Part shown: in pieces, positions 12,851-14,645 of the stretch
Layout: every line of letters begins with the position of its first letter
Numbering within the stretch: position 1 is the stretch's first letter
Assembly: GCA_016926315.1 (NCBI GenBank)
Contig: JAFGOU010000434.1
Location: 1-14,645 of the forward strand
DNA from: Chitinispirillaceae bacterium
Lineage (GTDB): Bacteria > Fibrobacterota > Chitinivibrionia > Chitinivibrionales > Chitinispirillaceae
DNA: 14,645 bases
Reading direction: 5' to 3'
Made by a program: the position numbers and the translations under genes
Notes under the pieces: generated by a model
What the model saw: the letters and a program-made list of their open reading frames with translations, nothing else
Database searches by the model: none
Told to the model about the DNA's origin: nothing

Positions 12851-14644
12851 ATGATGCGTTTTCTGCTGGTGGCGGCGGCGGCAGGCCTGATGGCGGGAAC
12901 GGCCGGACAGGAATCAGGGCCGGGCTCGGAGGTCCTCGACAGAGCGGTCCGGTTCTATTCAGCCGGGGACTACGACTCAACCGTCGCCGTTATCCGTGCC
13001 TTTCTCAAGGAAAACGGAAAGGACCCGGCCGCCGAATACCTTGTCCCGCTCATCATGGAGGCGTTCCTGCGGACCGGCGACGCAGCCCCGGTTCACCGGT
13101 TGTACGACTTGTACCATAAAAAGTACCGCACCTCGCCCTTTATGCCGAGGGTCTATTATCTTCGCGGATACGCCTTTGCGAAGGAACGGGAGTATCTCTC
13201 CGCATTCGGTTTTTTTTCCAAAGCGCTTGACGCCGGCGTTTCAGACGACCTCGATACGCTGATCGTCAGGAGCGGTGAATTCATCTGCGCAAACGAGCTG
13301 TCTGAAGGCGATTGTCGTAGCGTTTGTAAAGAACGAAAGAACCATGCCCGCATAAGGGAGATCGCCTGCTACTATGAGCTGGAAAAAATCCTGGCATCGG
13401 ATAACCCCGGGAAGGCGAAAAAACGCATGGCTATTTTTCAGCGCAGCTACCCGGATTCACGGTTCGGGGTGAAGATCGGCGATCAGATCCCGTCATCTTC
13501 ATCGTCCGGTAAAGGGGCCGTGGTCGGCCTTCTGGCACCGCTCTCCGGCGAAGAGGCCGATATCGGCAGGCGGGTATCGCAGGGGGTCCAACTCGCCATG
13601 GATGCCTGGAACCAGCGCGGCCAGATGCAGATCACGACCGCCATCCATGATACGAAGGGGCACCTCGTCGAGACCGCGCGAAAAACGATCCACCTGCTTG
13701 AAAAGGAACGAGCGTCCTTCATCATCGGGCCGCTGCTCTCATCGACCGCAACGGTCGCCGCGGCTCTGGTCCGGCGCGAGGAGGCGGTCATGCTCACGCC
13801 GACCGCGACCGACGAAGGGATAGCACAGCTCGGATCGAACATCTTCCAGATGAATATAACGCTCGGTGTACTGAGCGGTCGTGTTGCGCAGTACGCGCTC
13901 GCCAATCTTACCATAAAAGAGTATGCGATTGTCGCGCCGAACAGCGGCTATGGCACGGCCATGGCGCGGTTTTTCAGGGAAGAGGTGGAGAAGAACAGCG
14001 GATCGATCTTTGACGAGCTTTACTATGATGAGGGCACGCATGACTACAGCGCCCTTTTTTCCGAACTCAGGAAAAAGCTGATTCTGCGCAGAATAAACCA
14101 GATGCGGGGCCCATCGGCAAAGCCGGTTAAAAAGGTCACGTATGCCGACAGCATCAGGTGGGCGGACTCCTCCGTTTCGCTCGGCGCGATTTTCATGCCC
14201 GGCGAGGCTGATGATATCGTCATGCTGGCACCCCAGGTCGCCTTCAACCGGATCAGGGCCCAGCTTATCGGTTCAAGCGGCTGGTACAGCCAAAGAACGC
14301 TTTCCGTCGGAAAACAGTACGTGCATAACGCCATCATTTCTGCCCCGTTCGAACCCGATACCTCCTGGAAAAAGTGGCCGGAATTCCGCAGGGAATATGT
14401 CAAGCGTTTCAGGGAGGAGCCGGACCGTATCGCGGCGCTCGGGTACGATGCGGCAACCCTCGCCGCCCAGGCGATGGAAAACAGCGGTTCTTCGCTCAAG
14501 GCAACCCGCATTGCCGAATTCCTCGCCGAACAGAGGCGGTACGAAGGGGTCTCGGGCGTCATCTCATTTGATCCGTCCCGGCACACCAATACCGAGGCGG
14601 TGATCCTCAAGCTCACCCCGAACGGATTCGTCAGGGTGCAGTAG
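12851..14644 (+). CDS. Exported TPR-like + type I periplasmic-binding protein
   Basis: A 597-residue complete protein. It begins with a signal peptide (hydrophobic ~3-18, likely cut near AGQ20; no lipobox Cys). Residues ~26-205 look like helical TPR-type repeats (e.g. YLRGYAFAKEREYLSAFGFF, 103-122) and contain four Cys (146, 155, 159, 173). A Ser-rich linker (215-219) leads to a Peripla_BP_6-like domain (~222-597): VVGLLAPLSGEEADIGRRVS at 224-243, FIIGPLLSSTATVAAALV at 290-307 and LTPTATDE at 315-322. The architecture matches LpoA-type activators of penicillin-binding proteins and Leu/Ile/Val-receptor relatives. With no ABC permease nearby, a role in envelope assembly is plausible but inferred. 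The ATG at 12851 (ATG also at 12854) has GGAG 10 nt upstream, inside the DUF151 gene, so translation is likely coupled. Confidence 0.85.
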   Translation: MMRFLLVAAAAGLMAGTAGQESGPGSEVLDRAVRFYSAGDYDSTVAVIRAFLKENGKDPAAEYLVPLIMEAFLRTGDAAPVHRLYDLYHKKYRTSPFMPRVYYLRGYAFAKEREYLSAFGFFSKALDAGVSDDLDTLIVRSGEFICANELSEGDCRSVCKERKNHARIREIACYYELEKILASDNPGKAKKRMAIFQRSYPDSRFGVKIGDQIPSSSSSGKGAVVGLLAPLSGEEADIGRRVSQGVQLAMDAWNQRGQMQITTAIHDTKGHLVETARKTIHLLEKERASFIIGPLLSSTATVAAALVRREEAVMLTPTATDEGIAQLGSNIFQMNITLGVLSGRVAQYALANLTIKEYAIVAPNSGYGTAMARFFREEVEKNSGSIFDELYYDEGTHDYSALFSELRKKLILRRINQMRGPSAKPVKKVTYADSIRWADSSVSLGAIFMPGEADDIVMLAPQVAFNRIRAQLIGSSGWYSQRTLSVGKQYVHNAIISAPFEPDTSWKKWPEFRREYVKRFREEPDRIAALGYDAATLAAQAMENSGSSLKATRIAEFLAEQRRYEGVSGVISFDPSRHTNTEAVILKLTPNGFVRVQ

Positions 14645-14645
14645 C

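Overview
The window reads as an ordinary chromosomal segment of a Gram-negative bacterium. It carries SecD/SecF, exported proteins and a periplasmic-binding-type protein, and its coding DNA is moderately GC-rich. The DUF4159 + DUF4175 pair, the bifunctional-nuclease (DUF151) family gene, the long KtrB and the PAS/zinc-motif signalling protein together suggest the Fibrobacterota/Chlorobi/Bacteroidota neighbourhood or a related candidate phylum. That is an inference from gene content only, and no rRNA or other taxonomic marker is present.

Layout: positions 1-547 hold no convincing gene but are packed with short dispersed repeats and hairpins, including three copies of one ~33-36 bp repeat. A PAS-domain protein with a C-terminal CxxC...CxxC motif lies on the minus strand (548-1261). 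It is separated by an AT-rich divergent promoter region (1262-1603) from a stand-alone CheY-like receiver (1604-2005). All later genes are on the plus strand: secD and secF (2067-4722), a hairpin resembling a terminator, a secreted DUF4159 protein (4805-5527) and a 1076-residue DUF4175-type membrane/coiled-coil protein (5568-8798). After a structured 270-bp gap comes a KtrB/TrkH-type K+ transporter subunit (9069-10859), then a repeat cluster, then its RCK partner KtrA (11063-11752). The window ends with a small DUF2934 protein that has its own good promoter and ribosome site, a DUF151 'bifunctional nuclease' protein, and a secreted protein combining a helical-repeat region with a type I periplasmic-binding domain. 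The last two are 7 bp apart.

Functional modules: (i) two signalling proteins with no kinase in sight; (ii) the proton-driven SecDF motor of protein export, preceded by the receiver rather than by yajC; (iii) a two-gene envelope module of unknown function (DUF4159/DUF4175); (iv) K+ uptake by a KtrAB-like complex; (v) a DUF151 plus TPR/periplasmic-binding pair. I see no transposase, CRISPR array, tRNA, rRNA or phage gene. The most unusual items are the repeat composite that splits ktrB from ktrA, the repeat nest at the left end, the four-helix N-terminal extension of KtrB, and the DUF4159/DUF4175 pair without its frequent MoxR/DUF58 companions. I did not find clear evidence of a new defence or mobile system.
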